This document shows, one piece after another, positions 1-7,601 of a stretch of DNA of 12,888 nt. Position numbers and translations under genes: made by a program. Where the stretch lies: contig CAVURW010000199.1 in assembly GCA_963743595.1 (NCBI GenBank), forward strand, positions 1-12,888, in the 5' to 3' direction. The stretch's first letter is position 1. Each line of letters starts with the position of its first letter. The DNA comes from CAVURW01 sp963743595 (GTDB lineage: Bacteria > Verrucomicrobiota > Verrucomicrobiia > Methylacidiphilales > UBA1321). The notes under the pieces are model-generated. The model did no database searches. It was given only the letters and a program-made list of their open reading frames with translations, and was not told the DNA's origin.

Positions 1-559
1 GCGCATAAATCCCACCCCTATCCTTGTCGTAGGTCGCATTGACCACCAACCGATGAAAATGCAGACCGGGATCACCCACACGACTGGCGTTATGAACAAA
101 TTCAGCAGCGATCAATTCCCCGGTATGTTTGGTTTCGTAAATGCGATTGCCCACAGTATTGCGCTTGGAAGCATCCCGTGTCGCCGCTACTTCGCGCTCA
201 AACCCACGCCACGCTTCATCCACAATCTTTCGGATATCCCGAGCAATCTGATCATCCAAAGCAGCCAGAATCGCCACTGACTTTGGCGGGCTATAGCAAA
301 GATCAAAATAGAGCAGCTCCGAACGACGAGCCCGATCCATCGATTTTTCCTCAAAACCCACCTGAGAAAAGCGACCTTCCAAAACCGCTGCCAATGCATC
401 CCGATCAACCGCCTTACCTTCCAATCCTAAACGCCTGGCAAGTTGCCCACGCCAAACTCCCTCCAAAGAGGCTTCCTGCGAATAATAATCTCCCACCTGC
501 AAATGCCTATCGAAATAAGCTAAAGCAGCCGCTACCGACGTTCCCTTACCTAAAGAAAC
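1..559 (-). CDS. MobF/TrwC-type conjugative relaxase, N-terminal catalytic domain (partial, start codon missing)
   Basis: The reading frame is open for 186 codons and runs off the left edge. It matches the TrwC/TraI relaxase domain, which nicks plasmid or ICE DNA at oriT and stays covalently bound through a tyrosine. Counting from the first open codon (559), Y15 (in ALAYF) and the pair Y25-Y26 (in VGDYYS) fall where R388 TrwC has catalytic Tyr18 and Tyr26/27. The three-histidine metal site is present as H156, H167 and H169 (motif LHFHRLVVN), with the same 11- and 2-residue spacing as TrwC H150, H161 and H163. The motifs YSPPKSVAIL and FVHNASRVGDPGLHFH are typical of the family. The oddity is the 5' end: TAG (560-562) directly precedes the frame and no ATG, GTG or TTG opens it. 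About three residues seem to be missing. One extra base at 560-561 would give a TTG start followed by Ala-Lys/Arg. The helicase half, if present, lies outside the window. The family call is secure; intactness is not. Confidence 0.85.
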
Positions 560-616
560 CTAGCCAAGGTATAGAGTCGGCACTTGCCAACACCAAAATG
601 AACCCTTTTGCCTCTC

Positions 617-3556
617 TCACCTCGAGTTTACTCCATTTTGAACCAGTTGGCGAACTTCGTAACGGTCGAGTGTGACTTGGCTCGGTCTGGTTCCGGCAAT
701 ATCGAGAATGACCAGCGAGTTGGATCCCGCCTTTAGCCAGCACTCAGGCATGTACATCAAATGTGGCTGCGGAGATTCCCCAAGATTGTGTCCGTTCAGC
801 CAAACATGGCCATCCACCAAACCCGTGGTCACCAGACCGATCGTTTCCCAGTTTTTTGGATGATAGTCAAAGTTAACTTTCCAAAAGGTGGGTAGGCCCG
901 GAGCCGGCGCCCCTTGTTGGTTCCAAGGGCGGTCCATGAAACTGTTCCAATTGGTCACCCGACCAATTACGGCGGTCTCCTCCAATCCCTCCAAGCCTCC
1001 GTGGAATTTCCAGAGGGTTGGCGGGTTCGTTGGCCAAATCTCCATTTTTGGCTCAATCGTCGCCTGGTTATTCTCTTTGCTGGTAATCATTAGCGCTACG
1101 GTATTGGTACCCGGTTCTATCAGATCGCTCAGACTCCAAGGACTGAAGAATCCCTTGGATTCGCTGGGTTCGACCACCTGTCCATTGATGAAAAGCCGTG
1201 CTCCGATCGCTCCGTGTACGGCGGGAAAATAGGCGAAGGCCCGTGTCACGTTGGCTGGAATTTGGAAGGTCCCGCGAAGCCAAGTGGTTTTTTGTTCCAA
1301 TTTGGTCTCCTTGGCCGACTGGATATAACTGACGCTTTCCCAACTTCGATCATCAAATTCGGGTTTGCTCAGCTCGGTCTCGGATCCGGCCATCGAGCTC
1401 TTTTTCCACTGCACAACCGTATCAATCGGCTTATCCGCTGTCGTATAGTCTCCCCAAAGTCCACTATAGGCCCGGGTCCCCACTGCGCCGAAAAATCCTC
1501 CCAGTTTGGGCCGAGGCCCAATCTTGACGAAGACGGCCAATTTATTGTCGCCCGGTTTCAACGCCAGCTTGTGGAAATCTGCGGGCTCACCGTTAAGAAA
1601 GGGTTGGAAATAACCATTTTCACCCATGATCTGCAAGTTTTCCGTGGTCGCCGCATCGGCGTGCAAGGTGGTCCGATACCAGCCATAGTGGTTCTGAAAG
1701 CTGTCATAATATTGCAACGGTTGCGGCCCCTGAGCTTCCAGCCACTTGTCGTCCGGATAGTTCACGGCTTTTTCAGCGGTTGCCTCGCGCCAGGCCCAAT
1801 CCGTTAACTTCGGTAAGGGCTCAACTTCAATTTTATTCGCGACCACGGTCGATTTTCCGGTAGAGGCATAAACGGTCGCTTGACCGCCCTCAGGAGGAAA
1901 TTCAATGGTTCCGTCTTCTCTCACGAAAGAGGCCCCCACAATAATCCGATCGCTAACCAACCAAGTCTGGTTGGCCTGAGCGGTATTCATGACCAGTAAC
2001 TCGATGATTTTCCCGTCGCCAGAGTCGAGATCGATCTCCTTGACACCGGCGTCGGACGGATAGGTGAAACCATATTTCGTTTGCGCCCCCGGCTTGGTAC
2101 GGTTCAGGGTCACCTCTCCATACTCATTCACCTCTCCGTAGCAAACCCATAATTCCTTACTTCCAATTTGATGACGTAAAAGGATGTTGGTTGAAACCGA
2201 TTCAATTTTCGTTGCCGGTGTCCAAGGCAGGTTGAAGAGCAGAGTTCGGATACTGTGTGGATGAATGACCAGATTGCCCCCGCGGGGGAACTCCCCCATA
2301 CCAGACACCGCCACCTTGGTGGTGTCATCAGTGGTAGGATCGATCCCCATTTTTCCACCCTGAGTAAACGCGTCGACAAAGACCACGGTCCCATTCGGAC
2401 TCTGCCGCGGGGTGACTCGAACGCCCGGGCTGGTTCCTTTGGCTAAGTCCGCCTGGTAGGAACTGGTCGCAATGAGCGACGCAAAGGTTTGCGCAAAGTA
2501 AGCCGCTTGACGGGCCGGACCATAGAAATTATGAAATTGTCCCGCCTCTCCGATCGGGGCAGTATAGTCATAACTGGCATCAAGAGGAGCACGACTGGTC
2601 GCAGTCGCTCGGTGCCCGTTTAAAGCCAAAACATCCAAATCTGGATCCAGGTTGATCACGTCCGCGGAGTAACCAAAGTTCGTACCGCCGTGAACCACAT
2701 AGTAATCGTAGCCTGCTCCTCCGAAAGCGATGATTTTCCAAGTGGCCCGCGTTGTTTGCCGCAGGGACCCCAAACTCATATCCCCGTATCGATTTAACCA
2801 TCCGGTATAAAACTCGGTCGTGTACCAGGGCGAATTGCCCGGCGTAACGATCGAGTCTTTTATCGGTTCGTTGGAATGGTGCTCACCGGAAAAAAACATC
2901 GGAATTTCCAAGCCCGCGGCCCGAGCTTGCTCATACAGATGATTCAGATACGGATAGGGCTGCGTTCCGTAGCCTTTCGGATGTTCGTTCTCAAGTTGGA
3001 CCAGAATGACACTGCCCCCCTTTTGAATTTGGTGCTTAGCCACGATCGCATAAATCTTGGCCATATGTTCATCAGCATATTTCAAGTACTGACTGTCGTT
3101 ATCGCGTACAACCATATCCTTCTTAAGCGTCAACCAAGCCGGAAATCCGCCATGATCCCATTCTGCGCAGCTATAAGGGCCCACTCGGACGGTAGCATAC
3201 ATACCGAGTTCCTGGACCAAACTCAACCAGGCATCCAAATCGGTGTTATCCGAAAAATCCCATTGCCCCTCTTTGGGCTCGGAAACATTCCAAAATACGT
3301 ACGTTTGGATGCAGTTCAAACCCATTTGTTTCGCTCGCCAGAGTCGATCCCGCCATAACTCCCTCGGCACTCGCGCATAATGAATTTCTCCGGAGCTAAG
3401 GTAGGTGGGCTTACCATTGATGATGAAGTATCCATCCTTCCATCCGATCCTACCCACGGCAGCGCCTATGGACGGAAACATCTCTGAGTTGGCCCGGGCT
3501 CCCAGTACCGATATAAATAATAACGAAACAATCAGCAGCCATTGGGGTGTTTTCAT
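617..3556 (-). CDS. Secreted GH35 beta-galactosidase
   Basis: This enzyme removes terminal beta-linked galactose from glycans with retention of configuration, in the periplasm or outside the cell. I chose the ATG at 3554-3556, giving 979 residues. An upstream in-frame ATG at 3596-3598 adds 14 residues, but from the inner Met the protein begins with a clean signal peptide (MKTPQWLLIVSLLF..., likely cut after ARA). Residue numbers below count from the upstream Met. The TIM barrel occupies about residues 55-390. Its acid/base is Glu205 in ILVQLENEH and its nucleophile is Glu262 in WYTTEFYTGW, both hallmark GH35 motifs. GEIHYARVPRELW and VGPYSCAEWDHGGFPAWL are also characteristic. The remaining ~600 residues are beta-rich and include galactose-binding-like jelly-roll segments near the end (HVWLNGHNLG). 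No Shine-Dalgarno precedes either start. The gene is divergent from the GH2 gene at 4287. The relaxase frame lies 57 bp downstream on the same strand. Confidence 0.93.
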   Translation of the reverse strand: MKTPQWLLIVSLLFISVLGARANSEMFPSIGAAVGRIGWKDGYFIINGKPTYLSSGEIHYARVPRELWRDRLWRAKQMGLNCIQTYVFWNVSEPKEGQWDFSDNTDLDAWLSLVQELGMYATVRVGPYSCAEWDHGGFPAWLTLKKDMVVRDNDSQYLKYADEHMAKIYAIVAKHQIQKGGSVILVQLENEHPKGYGTQPYPYLNHLYEQARAAGLEIPMFFSGEHHSNEPIKDSIVTPGNSPWYTTEFYTGWLNRYGDMSLGSLRQTTRATWKIIAFGGAGYDYYVVHGGTNFGYSADVINLDPDLDVLALNGHRATATSRAPLDASYDYTAPIGEAGQFHNFYGPARQAAYFAQTFASLIATSSYQADLAKGTSPGVRVTPRQSPNGTVVFVDAFTQGGKMGIDPTTDDTTKVAVSGMGEFPRGGNLVIHPHSIRTLLFNLPWTPATKIESVSTNILLRHQIGSKELWVCYGEVNEYGEVTLNRTKPGAQTKYGFTYPSDAGVKEIDLDSGDGKIIELLVMNTAQANQTWLVSDRIIVGASFVREDGTIEFPPEGGQATVYASTGKSTVVANKIEVEPLPKLTDWAWREATAEKAVNYPDDKWLEAQGPQPLQYYDSFQNHYGWYRTTLHADAATTENLQIMGENGYFQPFLNGEPADFHKLALKPGDNKLAVFVKIGPRPKLGGFFGAVGTRAYSGLWGDYTTADKPIDTVVQWKKSSMAGSETELSKPEFDDRSWESVSYIQSAKETKLEQKTTWLRGTFQIPANVTRAFAYFPAVHGAIGARLFINGQVVEPSESKGFFSPWSLSDLIEPGTNTVALMITSKENNQATIEPKMEIWPTNPPTLWKFHGGLEGLEETAVIGRVTNWNSFMDRPWNQQGAPAPGLPTFWKVNFDYHPKNWETIGLVTTGLVDGHVWLNGHNLGESPQPHLMYMPECWLKAGSNSLVILDIAGTRPSQVTLDRYEVRQLVQNGVNSR

Positions 3557-3727
3557 AGGGGAAAAAGATAATAATTCGATAAATGGCCAAGCTGTCATTT
3601 TGAACCAGCAAGGGCGAAAAATTTAAATCGGCTGAAATGCACCTAATCGGGTTTCGTTCCAGCGAAATGGAAGATGGAACACTCCAATTCGGAAGCTCGA
3701 AAAGCTCTTCAAGAATCAGAATCTTAT

Positions 3728-3739
3728 AGGATTAATCCT
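3728..3739. promoter_or_regulatory. 12-bp perfect palindrome, possible operator
   Basis: AGGATTAATCCT is a perfect inverted repeat, about 170 bp upstream of the preferred GH35 start and 550 bp upstream of the GH2 start. Dimeric regulators bind such sites, but no regulator gene is present in the window, so function is only inferred. Confidence 0.25.
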
Positions 3740-3782
3740 TGATTGTATAGTACCCAACTGGGCTAATGGACGCTGTTGCCCG

Positions 3783-3799
3783 TGGCTAGGCTCTAGCCA
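3783..3799. promoter_or_regulatory. Short inverted repeat (7-bp stem, 3-nt loop)
   Basis: TGGCTAG, then GCT, then CTAGCCA forms a perfect 7-bp stem with a 3-nt spacer. It lies between the divergent GH35 and GH2 genes. No T-run follows on either strand, so an operator-like role is more plausible than a terminator. It may also be chance. Confidence 0.2.
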
Positions 3800-4118
3800 A
3801 GTTCCCCAAATTCCCCGCTGCCAATTGAGGACTTGCCTCCAGCCCGCTGCCCAATTGACGAAGCATCAAAATATATCGGCTGTGCGTCGATTCGAGGAGA
3901 ATTACGTTTTCCGATCTTGCGAAGTACACGGCTTGACTTAAATTCGAGGCAGAGTTACGTCGGCAAGGGTAAACGAAAGGCTGAAGGTTGTTCCTGGCGC
4001 ACCGTTAAGTGGGGCGTCGTCAGTTACGTCGTTGCATGGTAGGTAGGGAGGTTGACCGGAAGCATGTCCTACCAAGGTTCGCTATTTTGTGGCCCTGTGA
4101 TATCAAGAAAAGTAGTCT

Positions 4119-4235
4119 TGAATCGGAGAACGTGGCGGGGAGCCCAGCGAGCTTGAGCGTGATTTCACCCTTCTCGCCAGGTTGACAGTTGATCACCAGT
4201 TTCGCTCCACTGCATGAATCGTCTGTGTCGCGAAA
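4119..4235 (-). pseudogene. Possible decayed coding remnant resembling the C-terminal end of a GH2-type protein
   Basis: On the minus strand a 39-codon stretch after a TGA (4236-4238) reads like the last beta-sandwich domain of a glycoside hydrolase (core GAKLVINCQPGEKGEITLKL). The pattern is similar to the C-terminal end of the GH2 protein encoded at 4287-6791 (GRALIVLRSSHDVGTLDLHA). There is no start codon or complete domain. The resemblance was judged by eye over a short, low-information stretch, so it may be chance. Confidence 0.22.
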
Positions 4236-4286
4236 TCAAGGAAAATAGGGATGCGCTTACTATTTGGCCTCAGGCATTGTTGAAGT

Positions 4287-6791
4287 ATGGTCAGTGTCAA
4301 AAGTGCGTCCCCGCTAATTTTCTGTATCTTGTCACTCGCGCTCACGATGATCTCGTCGGCACAGGTCGTTGATCTTCGCATTCACCAGCGCCTGGACGAT
4401 AACTGGAAATTTGCTCACGGCGATCCGGCCAACGCCGCCGCGCCTGACTTCGATGACTCTGGATGGCACCCGGTGACTTTGCCGCATGATTGGAGCATTG
4501 AGGGCCGCATCGACCCGAAGGAACCGAGCGGCGGAGGCGGAGGCTTTTACCCAACGGGGATTGGTTGGTACCGGCTAAAGCTCGACGCCCCCGCTATCTG
4601 GAAAGACAAGCAAGTGCAGGTCGAGTTTGAGGGCGTTTATATGAATTCCAGTATTTACCTCAACGGGCAAAAACTGACGTCGCACCCCTATGGTTACACC
4701 GGTTTTTTCGCCGACCTGAAGCCGCAGCTCAAGCTCGGGCAATCCAATGTTCTTGCGGTGCGTGTTGACAATTCGTTTGAGCCGAATAGTCGCTGGTATA
4801 GTGGATCGGGCATCTACCGGCACGTTTGGCTTCACATCACAAACCCAGTGCATGTCGCCAACTGGGGAGTTTTCGTTTCGACTACCACCGTTAGCACGGC
4901 AGCGGCAACCCTTGCCATCGAGACCACCATGCGCAACAACTCGGCGCTGGCGAAAAACGCAGAGGTGGAAACAGAAATTTTGGGGCCCGGCGGCGATTCG
5001 CTGGCGAAAAATGACTCAACCGTTTCCCTTCCGGCCGGGCAGGAATTGAAAGCGACCTGCTCTTTGATGCTAAAAAGTCCACCATTGTGGTCGCCGGAGA
5101 AAACGCAACTCTGCACCGCAGTCACCCGCCTTAGGGTGGGCGGGGCCGAGATCGATGAAACATCCACACCATTCGGCGTTCGAAAGATCGAATGGTCCTC
5201 CGAAAAGGGGCTCACAATCAACGGTCAAACCTACAAATTGAAGGGCGGCTGCGTTCACCATGACAATGGAGTCCTGGGTGCCTGCGCGTTTGACCGGGCC
5301 GAGGAGCGAAAAATCGAGTTGCTGAAAGCGGCGGGATTTACCGCGATTCGCACTGCGCACAATCCACCATCGCCGGAGTTGCTTGCGGCCTGCGACCGGT
5401 TGGGAATGATGGTGATGGAAGAAGCCTTCGACTGCTGGGACAGAGGCAAAAGGAAGGGCGATTACTCGAATTATTTCAACGACTGGTGGCAAAGCGACAT
5501 CGACGCCATGGTGCAACGGGACCGAAATCATCCCAGCGTAGTCTTGTGGAGCATCGGTAATGAAATTCCGGATGTCTTCGCGGATTCAGGCGGCAAAATT
5601 GGGCCGGCATTGGTCGCGCAGATTCATTCGCTCGACCTCAGTAGGCCTGTGACGAATGCCATCCTCGGCTGGCCTTTGAAAGCCGACAAGCCAGGCCCGG
5701 CGGACACCGATCGAATCAAGAATGCAAACCTGAACTGGAACTCGCTCGACATCGTCGGCAGCAATTACCACCTGAGCCAGCACGTGAACGAGCATGCGCA
5801 ACATCCTGATCGAGTTCTAGTTTGCACCGAATCGAGCCGACCGGTGGGCGAGGCGGTGTTGACGCTGGGCAACCCTTTCGTCGTGGGCGACTTCATTTGG
5901 TCGGCGCAGGATTATCTCGGCGAGTGCGGGGATGCCCGCTGGTTCTATGAAGGCGACCCGACCGAGCCTCTGAGTCCTCCAAAGCCCGGCCTGGACGGGA
6001 AGATCGATCCCAACGCGAAGGGCAAGCCGGTCAACGCAGGCGCTGACGGGCTCTATCCGTGGCATGGGGCCAATACCGGAGATCTCGACTTGCTGGGCAA
6101 TCGCAAACCAGCGTCGCATCGCTGGAATGTTGCTTGGGACACGGGCGAAAAGCTTTACATGGCGGTGCGTCAACCGGAGGACACAAATAAGAGGATTATA
6201 GCGTTGGGAGCGGGCTGGTACCCGAAGTGGGACAGTTGGACCTGGCCTGGGCAAGAGGGCAAGCCGATGACGATAGAGGTCTACAGCCGCTATCCGAAGG
6301 TGCGACTTTACCTCAATGACAATCTGATCGGTGAAAAGGTGCCCGCTAACTTCTATGCAGAGTTCAACCTGCCTTACCAGCCGGGCGCGTTGAAGGTGGC
6401 GGGGGTCGATGATGGTGACAGGGAAGTGGAAACTTATGAGCTGAAAACGACGGGCGACCCTGTCGCATTGCGTCTGGTTCCAGACCGCACCACGATTCAC
6501 GCCGACGCCCAGGACATGTCCTTTGTGCAGGTGGAAGTGGTGGATAAAGACGGCCATGTTCAACCGAACGCTGAGGAGGCGGTGCATTTCGTTCTGACCG
6601 GGCCAGGAGCGATTGCGGGTCTCGGCAACGCCCTATTGAAGGGGAACGAGCCGTATCAGGGGACCGATTGCCATGTTTTCCATGGTCGTGCACTGATAGT
6701 TCTGCGCAGCAGCCACGACGTTGGAACGCTTGATCTTCACGCCGAGGCACCAGGATTGGAAGCCGCCGAGACGAAAGTACTGATGCAATAG
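4287..6791 (+). CDS. Secreted GH2 glycoside hydrolase (beta-galactosidase-like, with DUF4982-type and C-terminal Ig-like domains)
   Basis: This retaining exo-glycosidase of clan GH-A is probably a beta-galactosidase, though GH2 also holds beta-glucuronidases and beta-mannosidases. The 834 residues start with a signal peptide (hydrophobic core LIFCILSLALTMI, likely cut after SSAQ). The sugar-binding jelly-roll spans about 30-190 (DDSGWHPVTLPHDWS, VYLNG-like IYLNGQKL, RWYSGSGIYRHVWL), an Ig-like domain about 195-295, and the TIM barrel about 300-590. Acid/base Glu426 sits in VVLWSIGNEIPD and nucleophile Glu515 in RVLVCTESS. A DUF4982-like segment follows (about 640-690, VRLYLNDNLIGEKV). The last ~120 residues are an Ig-like domain usual in this subgroup. 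All catalytic motifs are intact. No strong Shine-Dalgarno precedes the ATG. It is divergent from GH35 and stands alone on the plus strand in this half. Confidence 0.93.
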   Translation: MVSVKSASPLIFCILSLALTMISSAQVVDLRIHQRLDDNWKFAHGDPANAAAPDFDDSGWHPVTLPHDWSIEGRIDPKEPSGGGGGFYPTGIGWYRLKLDAPAIWKDKQVQVEFEGVYMNSSIYLNGQKLTSHPYGYTGFFADLKPQLKLGQSNVLAVRVDNSFEPNSRWYSGSGIYRHVWLHITNPVHVANWGVFVSTTTVSTAAATLAIETTMRNNSALAKNAEVETEILGPGGDSLAKNDSTVSLPAGQELKATCSLMLKSPPLWSPEKTQLCTAVTRLRVGGAEIDETSTPFGVRKIEWSSEKGLTINGQTYKLKGGCVHHDNGVLGACAFDRAEERKIELLKAAGFTAIRTAHNPPSPELLAACDRLGMMVMEEAFDCWDRGKRKGDYSNYFNDWWQSDIDAMVQRDRNHPSVVLWSIGNEIPDVFADSGGKIGPALVAQIHSLDLSRPVTNAILGWPLKADKPGPADTDRIKNANLNWNSLDIVGSNYHLSQHVNEHAQHPDRVLVCTESSRPVGEAVLTLGNPFVVGDFIWSAQDYLGECGDARWFYEGDPTEPLSPPKPGLDGKIDPNAKGKPVNAGADGLYPWHGANTGDLDLLGNRKPASHRWNVAWDTGEKLYMAVRQPEDTNKRIIALGAGWYPKWDSWTWPGQEGKPMTIEVYSRYPKVRLYLNDNLIGEKVPANFYAEFNLPYQPGALKVAGVDDGDREVETYELKTTGDPVALRLVPDRTTIHADAQDMSFVQVEVVDKDGHVQPNAEEAVHFVLTGPGAIAGLGNALLKGNEPYQGTDCHVFHGRALIVLRSSHDVGTLDLHAEAPGLEAAETKVLMQ

Positions 6792-6972
6792 GGGAGATCG
6801 CACCTTCATGCAGTTCCAAAAGCAATTTCTGAATTGCCGACAGCAACAAGGCAGTAGCCCGTTTATTTTTCAGGTGCTTTTTTTGTCGCAGATTGTACTC
6901 AAAATATTGACGATTTTTGCGCTTTAAATACCCGCTAGAAGCAATCTCAATTCACTTCCATTTCACGGTTGA

Positions 6973-7398
6973 TTATGAAAGAACCATCTTCGCCCAGCAT
7001 TCGAGGCTGTTCTTATACTTCACCACGTCGGCTTCCAGACGTGGTGGCTTGAGAGTCGTGGTATCAGGCACCGGGGTGGTCGTGGCCCAGATCAGCTTGG
7101 CGCCCGTCGCCTGCAAGCGCTTCACTAACTCGCGCAGGTTTTTCTCATATTGGTCGGGAGGCACTTGCAGGACCGGGGCGGTGAGGCCGCCGCTCATGAT
7201 CTTGATGTCGTGCAGGCCGAAGTTGAAATGAATGACATCCCACTTGGCAGGCGTCTGGCCGGGCGGCGTGTCAACGGCGAGCCAAATGTCGAGGTCCTTA
7301 AGCCCCGCAATGGTCGGGCCCGAATTCGCGGCCGGACGATGGACGTTGGCCTTACCCTTGAGCAGCTCACCAATCTGTGCGTGAAGGCGGTCGTCCAG
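6973..7398 (-). pseudogene. SGNH/GDSL-family hydrolase, internal fragment truncated at both ends
   Basis: SGNH hydrolases are esterases that often remove acetyl or other ester groups from glycans, which fits the surrounding glycosidases. The open frame covers ~141 codons before TAA (6973-6975). Its middle matches the family as found in Verrucomicrobiota and Planctomycetota: GELLKGKANVHRPAANSGPT, then block-III-like VIHFNFGLHDIK, then YEKNLRELVKRLQATGAKLI and WATTTPVPD. The N-terminal GDS block with the nucleophilic Ser is absent because TGA at 7399-7401 interrupts right upstream. Similarity stops after VVKYKNS, so the C-terminal Asp-x-x-His block is also missing. A product starting at the internal Met (7195-7197) would be inactive. 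This is a deletion remnant, and its former ends have been replaced by unrelated sequence. Confidence 0.75.
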
Positions 7399-7432
7399 TC
7401 ATATCCTCACCTGGCATCACCTTTCTTAAAGC

Positions 7433-7446
7433 GGAAAGCGCTTACA
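7433..7446. promoter_or_regulatory. LacI/CcpA-family operator-like site
   Basis: GGAAAGCGCTTACA, read on the minus strand as TGTAAGCGCTTTCC, matches 13 of 14 positions of the cre-type consensus TGWAARCGYTWNCW bound by LacI-family sugar regulators. Its palindromic core is AAGCGCTT (7436-7443). It sits about 35 bp upstream of the broken SGNH frame on the minus strand and downstream of the Tat-GH2 gene, so any present target is unclear. It could be the leftover operator of the lost SGNH gene. Confidence 0.3.
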
Positions 7447-7601
7447 GCCTTTATGAGGCAGGATCGGGCGACACCCTGGAAGCCACGTTACCGACGTCAA
7501 TCTCTATTTAAATTCACGGCCCGGCACATGTAGTTCCTACTACCATTATCTTAGAATCACGGAGTAGCGATCTTCAATCCTAGGACGGAAACTCCAGCCC
7601 G

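Larger units (their letters stand above)
3557..4286. other. Intergenic region between divergent GH35 and GH2 genes
   Basis: No gene is supported here. Short open frames exist on both strands but show no recognisable family, signal peptide or ribosome site. The region should hold promoters for both flanking genes, yet I see no convincing sigma70 pair: TTGACA at 4182-4187 lacks a matching -10 box. It contains a 12-bp palindrome (3728-3739), a hairpin (3783-3799), a 10-bp direct repeat AGTTACGTCG (3953-3962 and 4022-4031), and a possible decayed coding remnant on the minus strand (4119-4235). Confidence 0.6.

Noticed and set aside
178..675. Plus-strand 165-codon open frame rich in Pro
   Set aside because: It is the antisense shadow of the relaxase and the GH35 end; the minus strand carries clear conserved motifs.
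3833..4042. 69-codon open frame in the divergent intergenic region
   Set aside because: It depends on a non-ATG start, has no ribosome site and shows no family resemblance.
5817..6587. Long minus-strand open frame (256 codons) inside the GH2 gene
   Set aside because: It is antisense to conserved GH2 coding sequence and has no recognisable domain of its own.
6822..6837. Hairpin GCAATT-TCTG-AATTGC after the GH2 gene as a terminator
   Set aside because: The stem is short and AT-rich and no T-run follows directly; the T-run near 6890 has no adjacent stem.
7114..7127. Second AAGCGCTT operator-like core inside the SGNH fragment
   Set aside because: It is explained by conserved coding (Lys-Arg-Leu-Gln) of the hydrolase.
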